A DNA stretch of 64,000 bases, taken from contig CM067081.1 of assembly GCA_034008185.1 (NCBI GenBank), forward strand, positions 18,661,821 through 18,725,820. Reading direction: 5' to 3'. The notes beneath the pieces were generated by a model that saw only the letters and a list, made by a program, of their open reading frames with translations, did not search any database and was not told where the DNA came from. The first letter of the stretch is position 1, and each line of letters opens with the position of its first letter. Position numbers and translations under genes: made by a program. This DNA is from Gorsachius magnificus (lineage: Eukaryota > Chordata > Aves > Pelecaniformes > Ardeidae). Positions 50,521 through 63,838 of the stretch are shown piece after piece.

Positions 50521-52215
50521 CCAAATACTGTTGCCTCCCACGTCTTTCCTAAGAAACCTTATTGTCGAGTCCCTGAACTCGGCACATTTTAGATGGGGTT
50601 AATTCTGCTAATGCAAGTGGCGATACCCTGATGATTAACATTTTAATTTTTGCGATATTCTTACAGTCTCAGCTGGGAGTACCAGCTCTTCATGGGAATT
50701 TTTTCCATATTTTGTTTTGTGATTGTCTGGAAGATGCCCTGCTTTAGAAGGCAATTAGCAAAGGCTGCAGAGAAGTAGGGTATACCCCTCTCTCAGGCAA
50801 TTTTGCTATTGAAGATATTTCATATGATGGTTATAGGATAAACTTATTTTTGTACAGGAGCTGTGCCTCAGTTCATGTTCCCTTCTCTCTTGCTTCCTAT
50901 ACATTGTTTTTCTTTTGTTAGTGCTGACTGTATGACAAATGCAGGAGTTAGCTGACTCGGGAGAAAGAAGTTCTCACCAGTTTTCTTTGTGCAGAAAGAT
51001 AAATCTGCTGACTTTCCCAGCCTTGTATCGAGTCTGAAATGTTGGTCATTAGGTTTTCAGGAAAGAGAATGAGTTGTTACCATCTTGAGCTCATTTTTTG
51101 TATGTAATCAAGGCTGGATGCAAAGATTTCCTATTCACCCCAGGGAACAGTGGTGGGAGTTCCTGAATCACTTTTCAGAAATAATTGCAAGGTAAGCAAT
51201 CCTGTTTACCTGCAGCTGTAGATTGAGATGCTGGGGGGTAGGGTTTCTGTTATGGCTGGCTATGGTAATGAGCAGCTAGACTGGAGGGAAAGCCAAGTCA
51301 CCCGTTTTGGGTTATTCAACCCACATGATTTCCTTCAGCATATGTGGTTGTGGTTACTAGCTTGAACTTTGGTGAATGCCCCCTGTGTGCCAGGAGCGGC
51401 AGAAGTTATCACCTATCGCTTAGCGTTAGCTCTCATAACTTACAGGGAGGGAAGGGATTTGGGTTTTTTTGGTTTTGTTTTGTGCTTAGGCAAATTTCAG
51501 AGAAGGTATTGCTCAACCAAAAGTCATATACAGTAATAACGTAAGTAAAAGTATATGAGGAATAGTAGATTTCAGGGGAGAAGGCAGAAGCACATTGATA
51601 TATAAACAGAAATGGGAGTTTACCAGTGGCAATTAAAACTTTTTAGTTCTTCTGGGACATGAGTTAATTTAAAATTTATTAATTGTTAATACTTCACCTT
51701 TTTATTGTATTCCTTATTTTGTGTTGGATGTGCTAATGGCAGTTAAGCCAGCGAAACGTACTTCTGTTTTATCTGAAAGCTGCTGCAGTTGTCAGATATA
51801 ATTTTGTGAACATCTGTCAGTTTTAATTTTGGGTTGGCAAGCCCCCAAATTGGTAATGAATAAATTAATTCTATGATCTTGAATGGGCTGTGCTTCTATC
51901 AGAAAGCTGTGGTGGCCAGCTGCATGCACAACAGGCCACGCTTCCAAATGCTGGGTCTGCACTAAGTGGGCTATTCTAATGTATGGGTTGTTGATGAAAG
52001 CCCTTAAAACTTCAGTTGAAACAACCAACCAACAAAACCCCAACGAAAAAACCTACCCAAGAACTCCCTCTTGAGATTCAGATTGAGAAGTATTGCTAGT
52101 CCCAGCTGTGTCGGCAGAGTAACGTGCCAGCTGTCCCAGACCTGGATTTGACCGCTGGCTGCTGTGGGCTGAGTGACGAGTGGTAGAGAACAGGAGAGAG
52201 ATTTTTTCATACTGT

Positions 52216-52252
52216 CGGGGGGGGGAGGGGGGGGATGGATGGGACAGGGGGG
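52216..52252 (+). repeat. G-rich tract with G-quadruplex potential
   Basis: The + strand holds four separate runs of G of at least three within about 37 bases (nine G, eight G, three G, six G) with short loops. This satisfies the usual G3+N1-7 pattern, and because the gene is on the + strand the structure could form in the nascent DDX10 transcript. Confidence 0.8.
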
Positions 52253-53384
52253 AAACACATAATTTTTTTCTTTTTTAAAGGTTGCTCAGCACAGAGTGAG
52301 AAAACACTGAGGCAGCAGTATCCCTTACTCTCCACGCAGGCGTTGCCAAACTGAGTGCAACGAAGTGCTGCATTGAATAAATGTGTTTTTTCAGCAGATG
52401 AACTGTTCGGTGCTTGAAGCTATGAAATAGGATATTTTTCTTTTTCAGTGTTTTAAAGGCATTGAGTCACATGGGTTAAGTTGGATGAAATTTTCTGGGT
52501 AGACTCAGGAGGTGAGAGAAGGTAACTGCTTACTTCAGAAGGAGAGAGAGAGAATTTGCGTTAGGAAGTGTTACAGACCTTCCTGCATGGCTGGGGCAGG
52601 TCACCCAATCTTTCTGGCTCTTTTGCAAAGCATTGACCATGTGTGCTTAAGCTTAAATGATTTTTCCTCTAAGTGCATTCACAGGTTTACAGGTGCACAT
52701 ATCTGAATTATTTGTCTTTACTCACCTGAGTAAAGACGACAGTATATTTTTGAGAGGATAAATCAGAGCTATTTTTTGAGTGCTCAGATGATTACGATGA
52801 TAGAAGTCACATAAATTCTGGCATCACACCCCCCACCCCCATCCCTATTTTACCAGGTAGGACCTCTGTGCTGGCTGCATCAAATTCTGTGGTGGCAGCT
52901 GCCACAGGTTTCAGAGCTGGGTGACTTCACTGGACGTGGTTCAAACTAATACTCTTTGGGAAAATTTCAGCATACTGATATTTTTGGATTGTGTTTAACA
53001 AAAAAAAAACGCCAAAACAACACCAAAGCCCAGTATCTGATGATGATGTTAAATTGGAGGCTTCTTCCTTCTAAACTTCTCTGATATGAAGGAAGTCTCT
53101 CAAAATTTGATTTCAAGAAAAATGTTTTTCTAAAAAATACCTGTTTGATTCCACAAGAGTTCCAGAGCAGTCATTTTTATCTTTACTGGTTAGAAATAAA
53201 CATGGAGAGAAAGATATTGAACAAATGCCTTTTGCAGATTTTTTTTTTCTGTTCGGAGATATTATTATATCCAAATAGCCTGTAGTTCTGTAAAGTATAA
53301 TGCGTTTTTGAGCAAACCAAATTATTGATACCTGTTACTACTTGTACATGAGTTTCACAATCTAATTACATGTTATATGTTATA

Positions 53385-53655
53385 TGAAAAAGAATTTCCT
53401 GCCTTCTAGTTCAACTGTGACTTTTTAATTTCACATAATGCCTTGTTCTTGTATTATGAAACAGAGTGCATCTCTGCACTTACATGCATTTTAAAATTTT
53501 TAATATATTTTTTCTTTTTTAAGGGCAAAGATTCTTAATGTTTTTATTTTCTCTGCATATAAAAGTTACTTTAAATGTTCTTAACCCTTCCAGTCTCTCT
53601 TCTGTGAACTTCCTATAATTGTTTCTCAATAGAGACAGAATAAATTCATCAAGAA
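53385..53655 (-). mobile_element. Ancient CR1/L3-type LINE relic
   Basis: The + strand carries GCCTTGTTCTTGTATTATGA, a later AGATTCTTAATG, CCCTTCCAGTCTCTCTTCTG and TGAACTTCCTATAATTG, an order that matches the reverse-oriented C-terminal part of an old CR1/L3 reverse transcriptase. It is strongly decayed. Confidence 0.5.
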
Positions 53656-53980
53656 ACCCAGATAAATTTTTTTAAAATTGGTAGCTTTTAAGCAAGAATT
53701 TCTGGGAAGTTTGTAGCTTGGTGAGAGAATTTAATTACTTATTTCAATAGTGTAATCATTTGTTCTGGTAGTATTTATGGTCCTTTCATTTTGATAAAGT
53801 AGTCATTGATGGTTGTACTGCATGAACTGTAAAGCTATTTGCCTTAGCAGTGTTCTTGTGCTGAAGCTGTATGGTCAGAGACATCCAAACAAACAAGAGT
53901 GGAAAGACCTATAGAATAGGATTATGGTTAGAAATGAAGTACTGGAAGTCTGGAAGGAAACAAATAAAATGGGTAGTAGT

Positions 53981-54599
53981 ACAGAAGGCCCACAGCATCC
54001 TGGCTTGTATCAGGAATAGTGTGGCCAGCAGGAGCAGGGAAGTGATCGTGCCCCTGTACTTGGCACTGGTGAGGCCCCACCTCAAATACTGTGTTCAGAT
54101 TTGGGCCCCTCACTACAAGAAGGACATCTAGGTGCTGGAGCGTGTGCAGAGAAGGGCAGTGAAGCTGGTGAGGGGTCTGGAGCACAAGTCTGATAAGGAG
54201 TGGCTGAGGGAACTGGGGTTGTTCAGCCTGGAGAAGAGGAGGCTGAGGGGAGACCTTATTGCTCCCTATGACTGCCTGACAGGAGTGGTGAGCCGGGGCG
54301 GGGTCGGGCTCTGCTCCCTGGTAACGGGCGATGGGACGAGGGGAAACGGCCTCAAGTTGCACCAGGGGAGGTTTAGGTTGGGTATTGGGAAAAATCTTTT
54401 CACAAAAAGGATTGTCAAGCATTGGCACAGGCTGCCCAGGGAAGTGGTCGAGTCCCCATCCCTGGAGGTATTTAAAAGACAGGTAGACGAGGTGTTTAGG
54501 GACATGGCTTAGTGGTGGGATGGCAGGGTTAGGTTAATGGTTGGACCTGATGATCTTAAAGGTCTTTTCCAACCTAAATGATTCCATGATTCTGTGATA
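53981..54599 (+). mobile_element. CR1 LINE copy with nearly open ORF2 tail
   Basis: The copy starts in the ORF2 C-terminal region ([32 protein letters not shown]) and ends with the terminal repeats (ATTCCATGATTCTGTGA). One frame is read from about 53985 to 54512 with a single internal stop, TAG at 54129-54131, where related copies have GAG. After it comes [18 protein letters not shown] and then [10 protein letters not shown]. The copy is truncated at the 5' end and lacks the endonuclease and most of the reverse transcriptase, so it cannot move by itself. Confidence 0.95.
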
Positions 54600-57500
54600 C
54601 TACACCTTGAAGTCTTGAGTAATGCTACTTTTCCTGTGCAAGAACAACGTTCTCGAGCATCACAAATCAGTGGATGTTCTTGCAATGATATTCTAATGAG
54701 TTTCCATTAAATATTCTGGACCTCCTTCAGTTTATAATTCTGTGTATATCCATGTGTATTCAGAACACAAAAGGTAATATTGTACCTTTTAGAAAATCAA
54801 AGCCTAGAATAAAATATAGATCTACTAGAACCCTAGACAAACTTTTCCCAGCAGTTGGAGATAGTGAATAAATTGGTACGTTATCTGCAGAATTTCCCAG
54901 GAGAAACGGCTCAGGGCTTAACATGTCTAGTGAAGAAACCTATACATATTTGAGTCTGATACTGGAAGGACTACTGTCTGAATTTGCTCTTGGGAAAAAA
55001 GGCATGTGTGAGCCTTTCTTTTAAGAAACTGTTCTAAGTTGATTTTAGTTAACAATTTATTGCTGACTGATTGTTTAGCTTTCCTAAAACAACCTTAAGA
55101 TACAATTTTCAGGTTTGCTTCTTAATTTAGGGAAATAAGTAGTAGAACTTGAAAGTGATTTATTTGAATCAAAAAGCCGTGAAGCAAGACGAAGGTTTTT
55201 ATTAAAATAAAAGTACAAATATTAAAGTTCCATTGCATCAGTGGCTGTTCACATGACAAAATTTATTTGCAGTAAATACCCTAGAAATAATTGTGAGGGT
55301 TTTTTTATACCAGTCAGCCACAAGCAAGGGAGAATGAAAAAGTTATTTGTGTTTGTTTTTCTTTTTGATGGAAAACAGAAACATCTTTCCTTTTTAGCTC
55401 GATAGCTATCTGCTAGCTAGAGCTATAACTCTTCTCCGACCCCAAATGTTCAGCATTTATTCCCTACTTTGTTTTGAGCAGCTGTCTCCTTTTTAAAAGC
55501 AAGGATTTTTTCTGGCAAAAGTTTGAATTTGGAATTGGCATCCTTTGTTAGCTGGAGATTTATTTTTTTTTGTATTTTTATGTGGTACTTGCTTACACAT
55601 CATTGGTGCACCTGTGGGATCTTAATTTTGAGCAGTTACTTGGCAGACAAGATAGAGGAGGTGCAACCCTCAACAAAAACATTTTTCTTATACTGTCTGA
55701 AGTGGAGGCAGTATTTCTTTTTAAATGAGAAAATGGTACAGAGATCCAGTGATATATAACCAGGCTGTAATAACTGCAGTCATGCAACCGAGCTAGGGTC
55801 ACACACAGCATGTTCACATGTCTCTTGCACATCTGCCTGCTCAAGGTGCCAGGGGTGTGGAAGGGAGGCTGTTGTCCTCCTCCGCTTCATTCACAGAAAG
55901 ACTCATTTCACAGCTGTAGATGAAAATGGTAAAGAACAGAGTCATAGCTGGAGTTTCCATGTCTCCTGCATTGCAAGGGAGCAAGCAGGGGACTGGAAAG
56001 TGGAGTTGCTAGAGTTGAGTCTTGCTCTGTGCAATTCTGCTGAAGATGGTTAATATATCCTCTTGAAACGCTGCTTTAAAACAAAGGTGCCAAAAAGCCT
56101 GTGTAACTTAGTAGGTAACAGATGCAGACTCAGACTTGTCCTTAAAAGAGTTGTAGTGCCTGGTAAAGGTGACTTGGTACACTGCTGCTTGTAACTTTTC
56201 CTGGTGAAGTCATTACTGAACATAATCTTTGCCATGACTAACTTCACAGCTGTGGGAAAAGTTACATGACGCACACTGAGGGAGGGGCTGGAGTTTAAAA
56301 TGTAAATGGATGATTTATATTGACAGTAGCTATATGTATGCAAATCTTTGGAATCCATCCCTTCCCTACATAAAAGCAAAACCTGATAACTTCACAGGAA
56401 TAGTTCTTTTATGGGAAGTTTTATGAAAACATTGCATTCTGTCATTAAGTGTAAATCAGCTCTGTGACACAGGCTGCAGTACTGCAATTTATCTGGCAAA
56501 TGAAAATAATACCTTGACCTTGGCAACTGGAATATTGATTAATCGGGAAATGAATCATATCTTTATATATATACTTAAATACTGAGGCTGATAGACTGCT
56601 GTATGTGCATTCACTTTTGCTAGCATTTCCAGTAGTCAAGCAAGGTATGCTCATGTGGAGGTAGTTTGAGATGTGAAGCTCCTCTCTCTCTAAACAGTAC
56701 CAGCCCTGCCAAAAGCAGAGCTCAGGTCTCTAGACTCTCTCAGAAGCTGTTTATTCTTGTTGCATAAACTTAAGTCTTAACCTTATTTAGCTCATCTGGG
56801 CTCTGCCCCATGCTTTTAAAATAGAGGTGATACTTATATCTGAAACAGGAAAGTTTAAAAGTAAAGTAACATAGAAAATACATTTATGTAACCGAATGAG
56901 TGATAATTCTCATCTCAGAAATGCTTCTCAACGGCTGTGGCAGCAGCCAGCTTGCAGTAGCTATTGCTGCTTTTCCTTGCATTCAATTGAGTTGGAAGAT
57001 GTACTTCAAATAACCCAAAAGTTTAAAAGCACTTTGCTTGTTCTGGTTATTATCAAATAATTGAATTTGTAATTTTGTAGTTTACTAAGACTCCATGAGT
57101 ATCATTGTCTCAGCGATATGTCCCAAGAGATGCTTTTATTATTTCTTGAATGACAGTTGAAGTGCTACATTCAACCGCCCTAATGAGCGGGCTGAGCATA
57201 TGATTGGGGAATGGAGCTGCTACTGACAACGCGTTCCCTTTAGATTTTGTTAGGGCAGTAAATAAAAGGTACATAATTTGCATAAGCATATTAAGTGGTA
57301 TTCTCAAGGGGAATAGCAATAATTTCTGATGCTGGTTTTTTAGTGCTGACAGCTGATCCATTTACAAAATAGATATTGAAAAGGGTTCCAATGAAGGGAT
57401 GAGGTGGATTGGCTTGTGGCTGTTACACGCCAGCATCAGGAAGATGCAGAAAGTGGAAGTCCTCCTGTGAGCAGTGAGTGCCCGGTCTCATGAATTTTCT

Positions 57501-59188
57501 GGAGTGAATGGAAAAACAAGTTATACCAGTACTGTGTTTGAAAAGTAAGGTAATGTCAAAGATTTAAATGCAGGTGTAAAGAGATTAGTGAGCACAGTAT
57601 AAATTATACGTGGATATCTTATCCTGAGAGTGTACAGATGTTTGTTTTTCTGACTAAAATAAGCCAAAATTAATCACCATGAAATGAGACAATGTTATTT
57701 GCACTGGCTTGTTTAAATCTGTTTTACAACAAACATTTGTTTGAACCACTCAAATTTGTGTGGGGGAAAAGAAGCTTTATGGTGTTTCTTGGAGTGGCAG
57801 ATTGAAAAAGTTCAATACATCATCCTCGTTAAAGATAAAGCTTCTGCATGCTGTCTCTTAAACTGGGACTCGTAGAGTAACTTGACTCGGTAAAAGTCTG
57901 TGAAAAGGCAAAAGTCAACTTTCCTTTAAGTATTTATATCATTGTTTCCAGTTTCTCATGTAGGTGTCCCCTGTAGAAGGCCTCCCATTGTACTACCTTG
58001 CCATTTGAGAGGGTGGCACAATGGTAAGGTTGGCCAAAGTTTGTGTGTGACTGTGTCTCCCCCAAATAAAAATGATTCGTTGATAAGCACAGTTATGAAA
58101 TAAGACTATAAAAATCCCTCTTTTCTCAGAGATGGAAAATTAGTCTAGCCTGAATTGTTGGGATGCTGATATATGCTCAAAATAGGGCTTTAACATTTGT
58201 TCAGGTCTAGGACGTCTCAGAAGCAAATGTTTGGATTTCGTTGTCTTTTAACACAAACATGTAAAAGGGTTTTTGGTACAAGTAGTTTTGAAAAATGTTG
58301 ACTGGTGTAGAAAAATGAGCTCTAGAGACAAAAAGAGAAAAGATTTGGACTGTTTTAAACCCCTTCATTATTCTAAAAAAATATTTGTCATAGCTTAAAA
58401 AGCAGATTTTAATTTGCAGAATAGCCAAAATGTTATTCAAAGTCAACATTAGATTGTGTTCCTAGGGTTTGAAATTATGATTTTATTAATACTGTGTAAT
58501 TAGAATGACAAGTGGAAAATTAGGACTCGGCATTTGGGAATAGTTTTATTGATATATTCCATGATGTATTTTGTGTGCTTATCCAACCTGCAAGTCTGCA
58601 TAACTTCTTAGACTTTTGGCCATTTCTTGAAACTTAAATTAATGAAAGCCTTTTTAAAAGATACTACAGAACAGTTAGTAGTAGATATTGACTTTGTGAT
58701 AATGATTCAAACTATAATTATCTCTTGTCTCTTCACGTATTGTGAAATATTTGCATAGGTGTCACAGAAATGTTTTAACAAATATAATTAATATTTGTTG
58801 AATGTTTTCCGCTTTGAGAATGCTGTGCATTTATGCTGAGAATTAACATGTCAGATTATTGTTGCAGCAGTTTTCAGTTCTGTGCTAGTAAAATAGTCAG
58901 CTTTGATTAACTATTGCAATGTCAACAGGATTGTAGTTTGTCAAGCCAGACTGCCTTGGTTTCAGCGTGGAAATGCCTGCAGCAGGAGGAGCTTCAGGCT
59001 GGCGGTTTGCCCGCATAGCTAAGGTTTGCCTGCTGTTATGTGTCTTAAATGGCAGAATCTTTTGGATAAAGGCTGTCATTCTTTTAAGCACTTGCTCGTT
59101 CTCTACTGGAATTCTCAGAGCTGTGCAGTATCAAGATAAAATATTTTTTAAAATAAGTATTTTGAGAACAATCAATTTGGAGAACAAT

Positions 59189-59342
59189 CATTCACTGGAA
59201 CAACCTCCCCAGGAACCTGGTGGAGTCTGCTCTACTGGAAATTTTCAACACATGGCTGGACAGGGTGCTAGGTAAACTCATCTAGGCTCCCTTTCCCATG
59301 AAGGGTTGGACCAAATGATCTTTTGAGTTCCTTCTGTGATTT
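59189..59342 (+). mobile_element. CR1-type LINE 3' end fragment, other subfamily
   Basis: The fragment shows CACTGGAACAACCTCCCCAG, GGCTGGACAGGGTGCTAGGT and CCATGAAGGGTTGGACCAAA, then ATGATCTTTTGAGTTCC and a decayed TTCTGTGATTTT end. It belongs to a CR1 subfamily different from the other copies here and is moderately diverged. An open frame of 102 codons from 58967 runs into it by chance. Confidence 0.75.
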
Positions 59343-62300
59343 TATTTTAATATGGTTACATGACAGACTGGTAATATACCTGGTGAACAGTTATGTGAAC
59401 TGAGTAGTATCAGGAGCATCTCAGAGTGTAGTCAGGGTTCCCAAGCATCAACTGTTCAGTGTAGTGACCTTAATTTGCAGCACAGCCAGCACTGCTGGAT
59501 GCCTGACACACTCAGCAATCAGCTCCTGAACATGCCTTTTCTGGTATGGCACTTCACAGTGAAGTAACACACTTTGATAACCCAAAAAAGTATGGTCATA
59601 CTCTGCAAAAATTCTGGAACTGATGATTGAACAGCTTTATACATTAATGTGGCATGAACGTGGCAGGCAGCACAGCCAACCTTAAATAGTCCTAAGCTGA
59701 GCCATCACTGGTCCCAGTCATTAGAGGTCTGATAAGAAGACATGAGCAAGACATGGGAAAACCTGAAGTACTCATGATCAAATCTGTGAAGTTAATTTTG
59801 CTGACTCATTTATTTGAAGGAATGTTTTATCTTTAAAATATGGGACTGAAGACATTTTTCATTCTACCCATGGTCAGTCTTCCCTTTGTTGGTCTTAAAC
59901 AGCATAACTTACTCTGCCTCACTTTCCTGTATTCCATTTAACAATTAGGACAAAATACTTGCCTAGATCAGTGTTGAATTCCAGGTCAGTGGTGCGCTGA
60001 TTCAGCAGAATACTCAGACTTCAACTTGTCATTGACTTACCTGTCCCCATGTTGAGTCAGCAAATGAAGGATCAGGTCAAGAGCCTTATGCTGTGCTTAA
60101 CTTTGAAGGCAAATTTTGCTTTACAGGTGCTGCTGTACTTGTTCTGAGGGTTTTTTCAAGTGGTACTTTAGTGTTTTAGAGGGATACTTAGAGCTACTAC
60201 ATAGTATCACGCATGTTTGATCATATTTTCAGAGCACTCAGTGCAATCTCTGTTCATTTAAATGATGTCTTTATTTTCATAGAATGTAAATGATAGAGCC
60301 AGAGTGGGTCCTTAGACACATTCCCCAACCCCCAAGTTCATTGCAGACCAAGAACTGCCCTGTTAACATGCTAGTCTGTTTTTTAAACCTTCTCCCCTCC
60401 CCAGTAATGAACCTTGACATATGGATGAGACAGTTTATTTCAATTGCCTGTAGCTGTATATATTTAAGATGTAGGGGAATAACCTTTTGTGTAAATGAAA
60501 ACAAATACTAGTTTGCATACCCTATGCCAGTGTCATTGTAAGCAAGTTGCTGCCTGAGTAGTACACATACTTAATTTGGGGCCTTTTCCACTAATAAATA
60601 TTGATAATTTAGCTGGTATTAAATTAAATTAAATGGTTGGAAGTTTAACTATATAAAACTAAACTGAAAACTAGTTATGATGCTTTCTTAATTTCATGAA
60701 AATGTGATGACTTAATGAAAATTAATTTGAATAGGAGTTACTGATATTTAAGAAGACTTTAAAGAAAAACTGTGGAGCTTCTGGTATATGTTCTTAGTTT
60801 CCCTTCTTCAGCCTGGAGCTTTTAATGTGTTTTAAAGAAAAATAGGTTCTTTATCTTGCTGTTTATTTTTGTCAAGAGGAAATGATTTGTAATAATGCAG
60901 ACATGTACATTACAAAAGCTAAGGACTCTTTCTGTTGGTGAAGACCTGATGCATAGCTGATGTGTTTTGCTCAGTTTGCACATTGGCCACGTACTTTGTG
61001 TTTTGTTTTCTTAGAAACAACAGCAGAAAACCTGCCACTTATGTTCTGAATCCTACGCTGATCGTTCAGTGATCATGCTCTCAGCTTAAAAAGGGGAGTG
61101 AACATTGGCTTCAGTATCAAAGTGTCACAAGGTGCCCATGTCTTGCACGTGGAATGAGACATACCTGGCTGATTTCCACCTCAAATTTCCCTGCAGCTAA
61201 AGTTTGTGTGCCTTCTGCAGGGGTGCACTGTGCGCTTTGTAGGTCACCCCAACGCCCTGTGCAATCCAAATCCCTTGGGATGGTGGGGGTAGGGGAGAAC
61301 GGAGGTGTGGTGTGACCCTCACAGCTCTGTGGGAGCTGGTGGGAAGCCAGCTCAGCCCACACCAGGTGCTCTGGCTCTTGCGTGTCCCTTGTGCAAGAAG
61401 CATCACTTCTTGCATATGTTGTCGGCCTTGTTCACTGGAAAAGAAGTCTGCTGAGAGATTGGAACTAGTGCCCTCTGTTTTAAATAGTGCCAAGCATTTT
61501 CACTGATAGGGACACATCTTTCAGTCTCTGCAAGGTTATAAAGTTCCGTCATGCATTTCATAAACTTTAACAGAAGTATGTTTAATGTATAGGCTAGTGA
61601 GTGAGTCATTGATTGTACATGTAGATTCTAGAGGCCAGTACTTACTTGGCTGTTCCCCATTAGAGGACACTCATGTGTAATCAGATTAAGCTTTAAAATA
61701 TTTAATTTGAATTATTTTTTTTCTGACTGACTATATGACATGTTTTTTATAGACTAAATGGAAGAGTAGGAATCTGACAAAGGCCCACCACACCCATAGA
61801 AAACACACCAGGAGTTTTAATAATCTGAAATGCTCTTTTCTCTTCGCATTAGGAAACGTGACACCTTTAAGCATCCAATCTCTAGAACATGTTGGAGCAT
61901 TCATGCTCATTCTTTATCTATTCCAGGAGTGCTTTGTTTTCTTGGGAATTATTTACCATGTCAGGAACCTGCTTAATTGACATCTAATAAGGGCATGTCC
62001 TAATGCTGTTTGTTTAGTTGTAGGTATATCATTATCAACTTTTCTGGCAGGGCACCTGGTAACACAGATGTGTCTCATCCATGTATGAATAAATTCCATC
62101 TCTAGCATATTGCCTTTGTTTCTCCAAAATCCTCTGATCCTATTTTATTTAGTATCCACTATTAGTGAGTTCAGCAGGCCTAATTCTTGTCCATAGGGTG
62201 AATTTTATGATGAGCCAAGTGATTATGGATTAGTTTCATGGGAACTAATGTTGCAGTTGGAAGAGGAAGCTTTGTTGCAGGATTTTTTTGGTGTGCACAT

Positions 62301-63190
62301 GAATCTAGCTAGCAAATACTGCATGATGCTGTCAGTAGTCTCTAGCCCTTAAATGATCATTTGCACCAAAATATAGGTCAATATGTTAACACTTTCTCCC
62401 ATATGTGACAGCACATAGGCAGGCTGTGTTCTGTAAAAGACTGTACAACAAGCTGGCACTGTGAGGGGAGAAGTGGGGACGTATGAACTGGCAAGACACT
62501 TAAAATCTGTGAAATCTGTTGGCTCCTGTTCTTCTTGATAGAGCGTAAGTACAGGATTATCCGAGTCTGTGGCTGCAGAGGCAAGCAGTGTACTGCAGTA
62601 AGAGCGAATCTGCAGAGCAAACCCCATGTCTACACTGCACACAGAGGGTTTTCCTTCAGAGTTGCTGTTAGTCTATTCCTGCCGACCAACTGCCCATAAG
62701 CAGTCAGAGCATGTAAGGTGCACTCTTGAGGTATATCTGCAAGTCTTATTTCATCCCAAAGCAATCCATTTCATGTGCTCTGAGGCTGCTCTAGCGTGCC
62801 CACCAAAACATGGTGCGTGCAAATAATCAGGAGAAAAATTTCAAAAGCGTCCTTTCATGCAAACTGAAACATCACTGGAAAAGCTGGTTTTGTGGCTTAG
62901 TTTAAATTATGCCTTTTTAGTACATATTTTTTAAGTAACTTTCCTCTCTACATATTGTTGATTATCACTGACGTTTATTCAGCACAAAATGCCTGTGATC
63001 TACCATATCAATTTACTTTCATTCTTAGCAGAGTATAAATTAAATGAGTATGTGTATGTGTGTACCCACAAATGTGCATGCATATGAACGGTTTGTAGGC
63101 CAACAGGTGTTACAGTCTGTTTCCTCTGACCCAGTATAGTCCTGATAGTGATTAAGGAAGGCATGTGGGATGGAGAGGTGTCCCGGTGTT

Positions 63191-63838
63191 AATCATAGAA
63201 TCATAGAATACCAGGTTAGAAGGAACCTCAAGGATCATCTGGTCCAACCTTTCTGGGCAAGAGCACAGTCTAAACAAGCTGGCCTAGCACCCTGTCCAGC
63301 TGCATCTTGAAAGTGTCCAGCGTGGCCGAGTCAACCACTCCCCTGGAGAGATTATTCCAATGGTGGACTGTTTGCATTGTCAAAAATTTTCCTCCCCTGT
63401 CCAATCGGAATCTTCTCAGGATTAACTTGTACCCATTACCCCTTGTCTTTTCCATGTGACTCCTTGTGAAAAGGGAGTCTCCATCTTCCTTGTAGCCACC
63501 TTTTAAATACTGGTAGATGGTGATGAGATCCCCTCTGAGCCTCCTTTTCTCAAGGCTGAACAAACCCAGTTCTTTCATGCAGCAGGCTTCCCAGTCCTTT
63601 GATCATCTTGGTGGCCCTTGTCTGGACCCCTTCCAGCCTGTCCATGTCTTTTTTTGTATAGCGAGGACCAGAACTGTACACCGTATTCCAGGTGTGGCCT
63701 GACCAGCACTGAGTCGAGTGGGATAATGACCTCTTTCTCTCTGCTGGTGATGCCCTTGTTGATGCAACCCAGCATCCTGTTGGCCTTCTTGACCACAGCA
63801 GCACACTGCTCACTCATATTGAGCTTGTTGGTAACCAT
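63191..63838 (-). mobile_element. CR1 LINE copy at right edge, ORF2 tail with two frameshifts
   Basis: The + strand begins ATCATAGAATCATAGAATAC, the reversed terminal repeats. The minus strand encodes the ORF2 tail in three pieces in different frames: KKANRMLGCINKGITSREKE upstream, then GVQTRATKMIKGLGSLLHE, then [18 protein letters not shown] through to the stop near 63270. The first break is near a run of seven T (63649-63655) and the second near 63575. The copy may extend beyond 63838, but the sequence there no longer matches what I recall of CR1. Confidence 0.9.

Noticed and set aside
54132..54512. 126-codon open frame with clear protein-like content
   Set aside because: It is the ORF2 C-terminus of a truncated CR1 LINE, not a host gene. 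The same applies to 26654-26869 (+) and 63270-63578 (-).
61117..61506. Overlapping open frames of 64-98 codons on both strands
   Set aside because: No protein family is recognisable and there are no plausible splice borders; locally higher GC alone lengthens chance ORFs.
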